Below are positions 9,420-21,065 of a DNA stretch of 64,000 bases, piece after piece. The translations under genes were made by a program, and so were the position numbers. This DNA is from Halicephalobus mephisto (Eukaryota > Nematoda > Chromadorea > Rhabditida > Panagrolaimidae): NCBI GenBank assembly GCA_009193035.1, contig SWDT01000223.1:124001-188000 (forward strand). Direction: 5' to 3'. How positions within the stretch are numbered: position 1 is the first letter of the stretch; every line of letters starts with the position of its first letter. Under the pieces are notes generated by a model. That model had not been told where the DNA came from. It made no database searches and saw only the letters and a list, made by a program, of their open reading frames with translations.

Positions 9420-12223
9420 ATGATTAAATTTTTCTTTTTTCTTATTTTTCATGGATTTCTGATTAATTCTGTTTTTGGAAAGAAATTGGTGAGTTTTAAT
9501 AATTATTATTTTTAAAAACTTCCCTAATTTAAAATCTTTTTAATGATGATATTTGGATGACATTATATAACATCATATAAGATTCTGGAATATTTCAGAA
9601 TTTATTAGATGTTTTTGCGACATTCCGGGACTAAATAAACATTAAATTTTGTAGTTTTTGGTCCTGAGTGGAAAATTCTAAAAATTCGTTTTGAAAAAAT
9701 CTATTTCGAAATTTTTATATAAAGCTTATTTTTAAATATAATTCAAAACATTCAAAAAATTTCGCAATTTTCGGTCTTGAGTGGAAAATTTTAAAAATTC
9801 ACGTTGAGACAATTTTTGATCTTAAGTGGAAAATTAAAAAAATTTTTTTTTAGACAATTTTTGGTCTTGAGTGGAAAATTTTAAAAATTCTTTTTGAGAC
9901 AATTTTTGATCTTGAGTGGAAAATTTTAAAAATTCTTTTTGAAAAAATTTATTCAAAATTTTATGAAACATATTTTTGGACATAATTTAAAACATTGAAA
10001 AATATAATTGTGTGATTTTTGGTCTTGAGTGGAAAATTCTAAAAATTCGTTGTAAAACTTTCTTTGGAAAATATTTTGAAAAAAGTTATTTGAACTTTTA
10101 TAAAAAATTTTAGAATTTCCGGTCTTGACTGGAAATTGCAACGAAGATAATTGTTTTTTGGAATTTCGTCCTACACAATAATATATTAATTATTATTTTA
10201 TTTTAGGATAATATTGATGATGTTTATTCTCAAATAATAAAAAATGAAGAAGTCTCCAATTACAGTAATCCCAGGATATTGAGAGTGAACCTATTTATTG
10301 ATGATTTTAATAGTTTTTTGAATGAATCTCTGGATGAAATTTTTAATTACAGTAATCCTGAAATTCTTAAACTAAACTTATTTGTTAGGAATTTTAATAT
10401 TTATGTAAATGAATCTCTGGATGAAATTCTTAATTACAGTAATCCTGAAATTCCAAAACTAAACTTATTTGTTGCTGATTCTAATACTTCTTTGAATGAC
10501 CTTCTAAATGAAATTTTGAACTACAGTAATCCTGAAATTCCAAAACTAAATTTATTTGTTGATGATTTTAATATTTATGTAAATGAATCTCTGGATAGAA
10601 TTTTTAATTACATTAATCCCAAAATTCCAAAACTAAATTTATTTATTGCTGATTTTAATACTTCTTTGCATGACCTAAATGAAATTTTGAACTACAGTAA
10701 TCCCAAAATTTTGAAACTAAATTTATTTATTGCTGATTTTAATACTTCTTTGAATGACCTAAATGAAATTTTGAACTACAGTAATCCCAAAATTTTGAAA
10801 CTAAATTTATTTATTGCTGATTCTAATACTTCTTTGAATGACCTAAATGAAATCTTTAATGAAAAAAATTGCACTTGTTCCTCGACAATCGATCAAGCCT
10901 CCAGAATTTTGCCAGATGTGCCGTTTTCTCAAGTCCTCTTTTTTTCGATGACTCTTGTTTCCGAAGAATTCAACAACTCTCAATTTCGAAAGCAAGTGGG
11001 TTATTTTTATTAAAATTTTTCTTTCGAGAACATTTTTCAATTTTTTTTAAATTTATAAATTTCAAAAAATTTTTATTTCGAAAATAATTTTTCAAAATAT
11101 TTTTAAAAATAAATTAGTTATTTTTATCTGTTTTAATAATCAAGTAAGTATTTTTTTAAATTTATTAATTTTTTTCCAGACAAGACCAAATTTACCATCA
11201 GGACGGCATACTGTAGAATCCGATTTTGGTCGTCTTCGAAAGTTCATTTTATTAAAAGGTCGTTTTTTTAATTTTATAAAAATCAAAATAGATTAAATTT
11301 TATAAAAGTTAAGATAAAACCTGCACCTTGCATGCAACGTTGGGGCAGGATGGAAAATTTCAAAATTTTTTAAATTTTATTTTTATAATTTTATTCTAAA
11401 ATAACTTTTTTAATTTATAAAAATCAAAATAGATTAAATTTTATAAAAGTTAAAATAAAACCTGCACTTTGCATGCAACGTTGGGGCAGGATGAAGAATT
11501 TTAAAATTTTTTTAAATTCTATTTTTATAATTTTAATTTAAAATAACTTTTTTAATTTCATAAAAATTAAAACTGAAATTAAAATAAAACCTGCACCTTG
11601 CAGGCAACATTTCAGCAAGATGGAGAATTTCGAAATTTAAATGATTTTTATTTTTGAGAATTTTTATAAATTTCGAAATTTAAATAATTTAAAATTTTAA
11701 AATCAAAATGATATTTTCTGTTTTAGTAAATAATCCGTTAAAAACAAAAAACTTCTTGACGAATGCCTCAGGGAAGCCATTCTGTCAACGAGTCAATGTC
11801 CATTACAAAAAAATCCTCATAATGAACGATACTTCATGTTGTTGTAGAGGACCACATTGTGCTAACAATCTTCTTCATCAAGATTCCACAAATCCGGTTC
11901 AATTTATCCATGTTGAATCACAAGAAGACAAAAAACAAGAAACAAAAATTATTTTTCAATCATCTCAACAACGACCTAGTGACGCTTTATCCCACATCCA
12001 GGAACCCTGGTCCGGCTTCAACTGGAGTCTGACGTCCATGGAGACCTTCGTCATCGTATCCATCGTAATTTTCATCTTCTTCGTTGTGCTTATTGTTGGA
12101 TTCTGGTACATGCACGAAAAAGAGGAAAATTCCAAAGATCCCGGAACGACCGTTTCTACCGTTTTAACTTTGGATTCCGATTTTGGTTTTCAATTTAAAA
12201 AATCCGGAAAATTTTTGTTTTAA
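9420..12223 (+). CDS. Single-pass membrane protein with repetitive ectodomain and TGF-beta-receptor-like cysteine box, no kinase
   Basis: Exons 9420-9488, 10207-10995, 11180-11258 and 11727-12223 join in frame, giving 477 residues. Exon 1 is a signal peptide (MIKFFFFLIFHGFLINSVFG). Exon 2 encodes seven near-identical 28-29 residue repeats containing NYSNP and mostly NTSLND or NESLDE, rich in N-glycosylation sequons. A CTC motif follows, then near residues 350-356 CCCRGPHCANN, resembling the CCx4-5CN box before the membrane in TGF-beta/activin receptors. A transmembrane helix (about 418-441) and a 37-residue tail end the protein. No GS box or kinase follows on this strand before 16 kb. A kinase-less decoy receptor (BAMBI-like) is one reading; a Ly6/activin-fold orphan is another. 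Exon joins are firm; family assignment is weak. Confidence 0.6.
9655..10140. repeat. Intronic repeats of a TTTTGGTCTTGAGTGGAAAA family
   Basis: At least five imperfect copies of TTTTGGTCTTGAGTGGAAAA followed by TTCTAAAAATTC and GAGACAATTT. Relatives occur at 26755-27150 (GGTCCTAACCGGAAAATT) and at 42020-42180 (GGGTCTTGGCTGGAAA). This suggests a dispersed repeat that amplifies locally in introns. Confidence 0.6.
10258..10860 (+). repeat. Coding tandem repeat, 7 units (4 spacings of 87 bp, then 84 bp)
   Basis: Copies of AATTACAGTAATCC/AACTACAGTAATCC occur with their TAC at 10261, 10348, 10435, 10522, 10609 (TACATTAATCC variant), 10693 and 10777. The first four spacings are 87 bp and the last two 84 bp, all in frame, so the repeat is under coding constraint or is recently expanded. 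The repeat lies wholly within exon 2 of the membrane protein gene. Confidence 0.85.
11320..11630. repeat. Three tandem copies of a TGCACCTTGCATGCAAC repeat
   Basis: AAAATAAAACCTGCACCTTG followed by CATGCAACGTTGGGGCAGGA is repeated at about 11310, 11455 and 11585 within an intron. The same core is found at 34311-34640 and, diverged, at about 8160. Confidence 0.65.
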
Positions 12224-12347
12224 ATTTTCTAAACTTTATAAAGTCACTTTTACCGAGTATCTAAAGTCATGAGTTACATTTTCTAATCCAGGATTACACC
12301 AATGTACAAGGATTTGCCTGCTGTCAAGACGATAATCATTCGACCCG

Positions 12348-15300
12348 TCAAATAGGCAGCACCAGTTTCGATTGTCGTGTTACCAAGCCAGAAAACAAAG
12401 AAGTAATAAATCTCAGACCTCTGTCACCACCAGGAACATATGAAAACAAAAACCTAAAATAACCATATTACTTAAAAAATTTAAAATCTTATTTTTTTAA
12501 TTTCTAATTTTAAAATTATTAAAATCTAAAAATTTCTAGTCATAATATTGAAAATTAAAATTATTTCAACAAAAATTTTCATATTTCGAAATATTTTTTA
12601 GAATTTTAAAAACATTCCAAAATTTCTCAATAAATTTTTAAAATTGTTTTCCGTAAATAATTCGAAAAATTGTGAAACAGTTTTAAAAATATTTTTAAAG
12701 TTATTCAAAAAACTGCAAAATTTCCACAGTAACCCAATTTAATTATTCTAAAGTCTTAAAAATCAATTTTTCTAATAATTTCGAAAATTTTTTAAATTTA
12801 AAAATTAATTTTTTAATATATTTTTTTAATAATTTTAAAAACTGTAAACTTCAAAATTTCTACAGTAATCTAAATTTTAAAAATTAATTTTTTAATGTAT
12901 TTTTTTAATAATTTTGAAAACTTTGTAAACTTCAAAATTCCTACAGTAATCTAAAAATTCAATAATTTCCCAACTTACCAAATAAGAGCTATAGCTTGGA
13001 ATGTCGCTGATACAATTGTGAATACTGTACTTTGAAGCTGAAAAAAGTATTATCAGTAAATCCCTCGTTTTATGCACTCCATTAAGAATTGTCTTGTGAT
13101 GGGTTTTACGGCCCATTTCCCAATTTTAGAAAAAAGGGTACAGAATAGTTTTCCAGAAACAGCATTAAAAATGTTTTCACCACCCACAGAATGAACAATA
13201 GGGTTCTGTCAATTTCATTTTTCTTCAAATTATTTCAAAATAAAAAATTTCAAACTTTAAATAAAATAAAAAATTTCAAACTTTAAATAAAATAAAAAAT
13301 TTCAAACTTTAAATAAAATAAAATTTATAAATTTTAAAAAATTAAAACTCAATTTCAAATTTAAAAAAAATTAAATATTTTCAAATAAAAAATATTTTTT
13401 ATTTTTTGAAAAAAAATTTACTCAATCAAAAATTTAAATATTTTTAAATAAAAATTATTTACAAATTTAGAAAATTCTAAAATTATTTTTAAATTCTAAA
13501 AAATTACACTTTTAAATTTTTTAAAATTATTTTTAAATTTTAAAATTCTAAAAAAAATACTTTTTTAAATTAAAAAAAATCATTTTTATTTTAAAAATAC
13601 CCTAAAAACTATATTTTTTTTACTTTTTAAAAGCACATAAGATTTTCTGTTTTTTTCGAAAAACATCTTTAAAAAGTTATAGTGACTCAAAAAATTGATG
13701 TCATTCAATTTTTAAAAAACACTCAATTTTCCATAGGCACAAACCAGAAAAGTAAACTTTTTCAGTTTTTTCAAAAATAATAAAAAAATTAAATCTATTT
13801 TCAGCTTTAAAAGCAAATCTTGGCATTCGGATAAATTTAAAGAATAGCGTAGTTTTAATTAACTTCTTTTTTAAAAAAATCAATATTTTTTAAAAGCTGT
13901 CATTTTTTGAATTGGTTTAATAAACTTTTTAAAAAATTTTCAAAAAAAATTAAAATTATTACAAATTACTCATTTTTCAAATTTAATAAAATTTAAAATT
14001 AATCTTTATTAAAAAAACTAATCATATTTTTTATTTTTTCAAATTTATTTATTAATTAAATTTAAAAAACATCTTTTTTTTAATTTTTAATTTTTTTGAA
14101 AATTTAAATCTTAAAAAAAATCATTTTTCAAATTTAATAAAATTTAAAATTAATCTTTATTAAAAAATTTAAAAAATCATAAATTTTAATTTTTTCAAAT
14201 TTATTTAATAATTAAATTTAAAAAACATCTTTTTTTAATTTTTTTGAAAATTTAAATCTTAAAAAAAACTAATTTTTTAAAATTCATCTTTAATAAAATT
14301 TAAATTTTCGAAAAAATTGATTTTTAAAAAATAATTTTTAATTAAACTCAATTTTTTAAATTCATTTTTGACTAAATTTAATTTAAAAAACTTGTCATTT
14401 TTAAAAATTCATATTTAATTCGTAAAAACAAAAATTTTCTATCAAATTGCACTTTGTTAATCAAAATTTCAAGTGGCCAGTTTTCTCAAACTTTACGGAA
14501 TGACCAACAGCTGATCCCCTAAGGTGCTTTTTTGCAGACGAAATTCAATATTGCATTTTTACAATTTTCATTTTTTTCCAAGGATTTAAAAATTGATTAA
14601 AAACTATTTAAAACCAAAAAAAAAATTAAATCGGATTCAGTCCAAAAATCAAAGTCTGCAAAATTTCATTTTTAGAAATTTACAAACCGAAATTTAGTTT
14701 CCCTGGGGCAAACCAAGCTTAATTTTTTCTTTTTTTTAAATAAAAAAAATATAAAAAATAATTAATGCTTTTTAAATAAAGATAATTACCATTTTCCGAC
14801 ATTGGCTTTTCTATAATCATATTGTTTGGTTTTTTATAATTACTGTAATTCCAAATTTTGGTCTTTGGGGTCTATTGCTGTCAAGCTTCCATTTCTGCCC
14901 GCCTCCGGCAATCCAGCAAAATGCGCGCAAATCTTCACTCCCCTTCTGAAATCCTTTTTTCACTTCTCATAGAAAATCTTCAATGTCCCAAAAAGGGCTC
15001 ACGATCCTTTTGGGATTTTAAAAACCACCAAAAACCTTTAAAATCCATTGAACCCTGAATTTTTGAGTTTTTTAAAATCCCTGGAGAAACTACCATATAT
15101 CAACTAGTTAACTGCTTCTAAAAGAATTTTTCAAAAATGTTTCAGTTTTTAAATTTTTTCAAAAATGACGATTTTGAATTTTTTTAAAATAAAAAAATCC
15201 AATTTTAATTTTTCGAATTTAAAAATCAGAATTTTCTTTAATTTCGAAATTTTATAAAATTAAAAAAACAATTTAAAATTAAAATTTCGGTTTACTGTAC

Positions 15301-18300
15301 TTCTGAAATTTCGTGTTTAGACAACTTTAAAAATTTATTAATTTTATAATTGATTACGAAATTTTATAAAATTAAAAATCGTCACGCAAGTCCGAAATTT
15401 CTATGTAGGCTACAGTAGTTTTCTAAAAAGCTTTAAAAATTCAAAATTTTATAAAAATACTTATTTCAAATTTCCAAAATATATAAAAACGAAATTTAAA
15501 AAAAACCAAAATTATTTTATTTTTTAAAAATTTGCGTCACAACAATTTCAAAATTGGTTAATTTCAAAAAAATATTTTTTATTAAATTTTCAAAAAATTA
15601 TTATTTATTAAATTTTCAAAAAATATTTTTTATTAAATTTTCAATAATTTTCAACATCTGTTTCATTCATATCACCTAGAAAACAGTAATTCGAAACCAC
15701 GGCCTGGCTCTCCCTTTCACCAAATAATTGAATTCTAATTGAAAAAATTTTTTCTTCAAAAACTTTTTAAATATTTAAATTTCCAAAATTTTTCGAAAAT
15801 TAATTTTAAATTTTTTAATGGGATTTTTTAAAATAATTTTTCGTTTTTTTAAAATTTTCTTTAATAAAAATTTTTTAAAATTAATTTTAAATATTTCTAA
15901 TGAGATTTTTTAAAATAATTTTTCGTTTTTTTTTAATTTTAAATTTTCTTTAATAAAAATTTTTTAAAATTAATTTTTCGTTTTTTAAATTAATTTTTCA
16001 TTTTTTTAATGAAATTTTTTAAAATAATTTTTCGTTTTTTTTTAATTTTTTAAATAATTTTAAATTTTTTTAGAAATGTATCCTTCACGATCAAACAATT
16101 ACAATTATGGAAATTATCCTGAACCATACCACACTTCACCTCATTCATCAACCAATCTTCCTTCATATCAGTCTCACTCCGCCCATTCAACCGCTCTCGT
16201 TAGATCTCCTCGACGCCAACAGCCGCCAATTCCGGTCAAGCAGTCAGTTCTTCCTTCCTACCACTATCAATCTAATTCTATTCCATCTTCATCTGTTTCC
16301 GCTTCATCACAAACATCTATTGTTCGTAATTTTAGTACTTCTCAAACAAGTTCAACTTCATCATCACCAAATAAAAAAACTCCAATGAATGTCAAAGAAA
16401 AAACATCGTTATTTAATCGTTGGAAAGCCCAAAACAACCAACATGACAATATGCTGGATGGCATATCGGCAGAAGAAATGGAAGAATATACAGAAGCCTT
16501 TAAACTTTTCGATAAGGTATTTTTAGTTTTGACGTAATCCTTATTTACATTTTTCGTTAAACATTAAATCCGTCTAATCTGAAATTGACGGGATTCCCTC
16601 GGCATTAAATCCTTACTTTTTCTCTAATTTAAAAAATGTCATTAAAAACGAAATTTTCGTGATTATTATAAAGTTCACACAACATTAAAAAATCCGTTTT
16701 TTCCGAATTTTTTTGACGTTTATCTTCTAGGACGGAAACGGATCTATTTCATCCAAGGAATTAGGGGTTGCAATGAGATCACTTGGCCAAAATCCTACAG
16801 AGCAAGAATTATTAGATATGGTCAATGAAGTCGACATCGATGGATCTGGAACAATCGACTTTCCTGAATTTTGTCAAATGATGAGAAGAATGAATAAAGA
16901 AAATGATTCCGAAATGATCAGAGAAGCCTTCCGAGTATTTGACAGAGACGGAAACGGCTTCATCACCGGTAATTTTATACATTTCATTTTTTAAATATTT
17001 TTAACAATTTTCTTTAATTTTTAAATATTCTTTATAATTTTAATTTTTTTAAATATTTTTCATAATTTCCAAAGTTTTAAAAAATTTTCTCTAATTTTTA
17101 AATCCTTTAATTTCTTAATTAGTGTACTTTTAGCTGATGAATTCCGTTATTTCATGACTCATATGGGAGAACAATTTACGGATCAGGAAGTAGATGAGAT
17201 AATCCAAGAAGTGGATATTGATGGTGACGGACAGGTTAGAATTTTCAAATTTCCATTAAAATTATTTAAAAATAATTTTTAAACCTATTTTAAAACTTTT
17301 AACAATTGTTCAATTTTAAGTTTTTTCAAAGACGAAAAAAAACTTTTAAAAAATTGGCAGTTGACGTGATCTCCTATCAACTTGAATAATAGCTCAAGAT
17401 AACGTGAGGGATCCATCAAATAAACCATTTTCCAAAACATTCCCTCTGGGCATACTTGACAATTGTTCCAATCACCTTTGATCATTCTTATTCAAAACCA
17501 AAGTCATAAAACTCGTGATCATTTACGTTTTTTTCCTGATCTTAATCCTAATAGCTTTCAAAAAAATTTCTTCCCCCAAAAACATTTTCTTGGTGTTTTT
17601 TGATCCAAAAATTCTACTACCGCATTCCAGAAAAAAATACATTATCACAAAAAATTTAAAAACGTTATTTTGGATTTAAAAAACAAAAATCACAAAACCA
17701 TTCCAAATTTAGTTATCTCATTTGTCATTTTGGACTTTTTTGGCACAACAAAAAAACAAAAATTTTTCTTTCTAGCTTTCTTTGTTCTTCAAAAAAACTC
17801 AAATAAACTTAATCAAATATATGATATCATTTTTTGCTCAAAAAAATTAAAACCAAAGTTCAATATTTTTAAAAAAGCTTAGTCACCAAAAACCAAAAAA
17901 ACAACTTTAAATTTAATTTCGAAGATTTTTAAAATAAAATTTATCACTTTTCCTTCTAAAATGTTCCAAATAATTTTAAATTTATATTTTTCAAGATTTC
18001 TTCGCTCAAAAAAACTGAAAAATTCATTGAGTCATGTTGTTTAAACTTTTTTTTCTAACATAGTCACGCAAAAAAGAGCAAAATTTCCTAAAGCTGCAGA
18101 CATGGATAAATGTCTTCCTTCCTAAATCTTGAATCGAGTTTCCCTAGGGAACATTACACATCCACTAGCAGGTATCGTAATCTTTTTTAAATCTTTGCAA
18201 ACAAATGACGATATGCTAAATTGCATATTTCCTGATAAACAAAGTGCGCAAATAAATGTTTCTTTTAAATTGTAATTTAAAAAAATTAAATTCACAGAAA

Positions 18301-19869
18301 ATAAATTTAATTTTAGATCAACTATGAAGAATTCGTCACTATGATGAGCTCCTAAGTTCGTTTGGCAAAATTCAATTCCATCTACATGCGTTCCTTGTCT
18401 TCGGGTATTCAGAAAACGTCCAAAAACAATTTTTAAACGTTGTTTTCGTCCATTAATTTTTGCACACCGAAAAATTTGCATCAAAAATATATAATTGTTT
18501 TTTAATGTCTTGTCGGTTACCAATTTTGATTATCTCGATGAATAAATTAAGCAATTTTCAGAAATTCACGCATTTGACCACATGAGAACTCAACCGAAAA
18601 ACAAAAATAACTGGCAAATTGATGTTTTTGGTCTTGTTTCGATTACAAAGTCCCATGGACTTACCCAGATTGAAGTGTACAGAGTTGTAAACACGGACAA
18701 AACATAGGCAGCTGTGACAATCCGTCGGTTTTCGGAAAATAAAAAATTGAAATACGGTAACGGACCCCACAGGAATGTAAAACTAGAAGATTTACAATTA
18801 TTGAAAAATAAAAAACAAATTTACCTGAAAAGAAAAAATACACTTCCAAGGGTATTAAGCATTGCAAATTTCCTGGAGGACACGATTAAAACCGGCAACA
18901 ACATCATCGCGGATACGAAACAGAAACCAGCCATGGCAACTAACAAGAAAAACATAACGATCCTCTGGATTCGGGATAATCCACAAACATGAGCATCTTC
19001 ACCAAAGCTGAACCATCCTCCTGTTCTCCTAAAAAGAAAAATTAATAAAAATTGAAAGTCATCTTGGTAGAAATTTCTAGAACTTTAGAAAACTACCGAG
19101 TCTGAAAGAAATAACTTTAGATTTCAGTTATCACTACTTCGTAATCAGCATTGTAAAAGTTAAAAAAGCACTTTTATAGTTATCCTGAAAGAAACTTCTA
19201 GAACTTTAGAAAACTACCGAGTCTGAAAGAAACAACTTTAGATTAGCTATATTTCATAATCAGTTTTGCCCATTTAAAATTTGCATATTTATTAAATTGT
19301 TTTCAAAAAAATTTTTAGAAATTTTTAAAAATTAGTTTGGTTTTGAATGATATTCGATGGCATATTATAGAAACTAGAAAGAGTCATTTTTGTGGAATTT
19401 TCTCAACAGGAATTTCTAAAACCCGGAATTCAAAGTAACAAAGAGAAATTTCAGTTTTGCGCGATGGGGATTTCGTAATCGATGTTTTCGAATTATTTTG
19501 ATCAGATCTCTGAACTAGGGTTATATAGGGTACAGAACCCTTTGTCTGTCTTCGAGAGTTAAAAATCATATATGAAAACACCAGCAAATATCCTAAAAAC
19601 GAAAATCAAGACCGAGAAAAGTTGTTTTTTTTATTGAAATCTCAAAATATTCTTGCTTACCTATTTTTATTTGACGGAAGTTGTCCAGTAGTACTTCCAG
19701 AATCTGTAAGCAATTCCTGATCATCTGCATCGCCTTTTGAGAAAAGAGAACTGATGGAATTGCTCATTTTTGATCGAAAATCGCCGACACTGACGGATTC
19801 TCTAATTCCAGAAAAAACACCAGAACTCCTTGATCGTTGTTCATTGACGAAATCAGCTAACGAAGACAT
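12348..19869 (-). CDS. SFT2-domain vesicle transport protein (SFT2D-like)
   Basis: Five exons: 19661-19869 (ATG at 19869), 18825-19028, 18665-18782, 12979-13037 and 12348-12453 (stop), all in phase, giving 231 residues. The N-terminus is soluble ([16 protein letters not shown]). The SFT2 core then shows [12 protein letters not shown], the hallmark [33 protein letters not shown] with TTLYTSIW, and [13 protein letters not shown] followed by a short tail ending LVLPI. SFT2 proteins are four-helix membrane proteins of the Golgi/endosome retrograde route. Intron 4 spans 13038-18664 and contains a whole calmodulin-like gene on the opposite strand. A TTTCAG lies 10 bases upstream of the ATG, compatible with spliced-leader trans-splicing. 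The last exon is tail-to-tail with the gene ending at 12223. Confidence 0.92.
12454..16075. other. Mostly intronic AT-rich sequence without further genes
   Basis: Apart from the small SFT2 exon at 12979-13037, this stretch is low-complexity A/T with runs of TTTAAAATTAATTTTT. A tandem AAATAAAATAAAAAATTTCA repeat lies at about 13240-13330. Two higher-GC islands, 14460-14560 and 14840-15060, have no recognisable coding content. The calmodulin-like gene's promoter is probably in the last kilobase, but no element stands out. Confidence 0.5.
16076..18355 (+). CDS. Calmodulin-like protein with N-terminal Ser/Gln/Tyr-rich extension
   Basis: Exons 16076-16516, 16731-16968, 17134-17234 and 18317-18355 give 272 residues. 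The first about 130 residues are low complexity (Ser, Gln, Pro, Tyr). The remainder is a four-EF-hand calmodulin fold beginning [18 protein letters not shown]. All four 12-residue loops are canonical: [36 protein letters not shown] and DIDGDGQINYEE. Calcium binding at all four sites is therefore expected. The final exon encodes only 12 residues ([12 protein letters not shown]), a split seen in calmodulin family genes. ATG at 16076 follows a TTTTTTTTAG, consistent with trans-splicing. The gene sits inside the large SFT2 intron in antisense orientation. It corresponds to the CAL-type calmodulin-like proteins of nematodes rather than to calmodulin itself, because of the extension. Confidence 0.9.
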
Positions 19870-21065
19870 TTCTGAACCTGAAATATGCGATTTAGAAAAA
19901 TTCGATATATGAACAAAAAAGAAAAACAAAAATTACGTGGCAACAAAGGAAATCCAAAAACAACTTTGATTTTCGCGCGTTGGCAGCACGACACAAAACA
20001 GCAAAAATTCGCAGAAATTTTTATTTTAAATTTCCATATATCATATTAAAATTAAATTTTATATAAAAATTTTCGGAATTTGGAAATTCTACGTTTCGGA
20101 ATTGTTTGGGTTTGAGAATGCTTAGAGCTGTATAAGAAGGTTCTAAAATAGAACAAAAAATTATGGAAAATTGCAGAATTTAAAAAATTTTTTAGGATCT
20201 TCCAGAATTTAATAGAAGCTTCTGGAACTTTCTAGATTACTATTTGGAATTTTTGAATCTTATAGAAACGTTTAAAGTCTAGTGAGAACTTTGAAAATTT
20301 AAAAATTTTTTAAATTAAATGGAAATTTTCGAAACTTTATAAAATTATTAATTTTTAAAATTTTATAGGAATTTTTAGATTTGACTGAAATGTCGTGAGA
20401 TATTCAACACTTTCAAAGACGTTTTCAGGATCTCGTGGACAATTCCGAAACTTTGAAAATTGCTTCGAAAGTTTCCAGAATTTTCTAGAATCCCATCGAA
20501 GCTTCTGGAATCCTCTGAAATTATGGAGAAACTTCTAGAATCTCATTTAGCTTTCCTGAAGTCAGTAGAAAAATGTGGAATTTTTTAGAATGTCATGATG
20601 GGTTCTGAAGCTTTATAGAATTCAGAGTGATATCAAAGATGATTTACAATATTGTAGAAACTTCTGGAATTTCATAGAATTTCTTTGAATTCAATAAGAT
20701 ATTTTGAAGCTTTTTTGAGAGTTTCATGAAGGCTTCTGAAATTTTATAGAATCTAGAATGATATCAAAGATGGATTTATGACATCGTAGAAATTTCTGGA
20801 ATCTCATAGAATTTCTCTGAATTCAATAAGATATTTTAAAATTTTATTTCTGAAGTTTTTGAGAGAGTTGTGAAAAATTCCAAAATCGAATAAAAGTTGA
20901 ATAATCAATATCTAAAACGGCTATTTTAGAAAGTTCGAATATTTCTTTAAAAATTGATTTTTACTTTTAAATATAATTGAAATTTTTTGAAAACTTTAAT
21001 TTCTCGAAGAAATTACAACTTTATGAAACTTTTCGATTATGATTGTCAAATTGATATGAAGTACA
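19870..21065. other. Intergenic region, AT-rich with GAATTTTATAGAA-type repeats
   Basis: The spacer lies upstream of the SFT2-like gene and downstream of the EF-hand gene. No ORF is supported. It contains many degenerate words of the kind TTCTAGAATCTCATAGAAATT and a near-duplicate pair at about 20620-20710 and 20730-20840 (GAATGATATCAAAGATG then ATCGTAGAAATTTCTGGAAT). Confidence 0.5.

Noticed and set aside
12291..12462. Plus-strand ORF (DYTNVQGFACCQDD...) as a final exon of the gene at 9420
   Set aside because: It is the antisense of the SFT2 last exon, whose minus-strand reading gives the conserved SYVPGG motif in the correct phase. No strong plus donor-acceptor pair requires it.
13105..13200. 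Minus-strand hydrophobic stretch [20 protein letters not shown] resembling a GPCR helix
   Set aside because: It lies inside the SFT2 intron, has no start, no neighbours and no family motif, and ends in a stop; the adjacent exon belongs to SFT2.
14858..15058. 66-codon plus-strand ORF
   Set aside because: No family, no splice context, lies in SFT2 intron upstream of the calmodulin-like gene.
17285..17485. Minus-strand [23 protein letters not shown]
   Set aside because: Composition is somewhat coding-like, but it is isolated within an intron of the calmodulin-like gene, has no recognised family and no splice partners; not enough to call.
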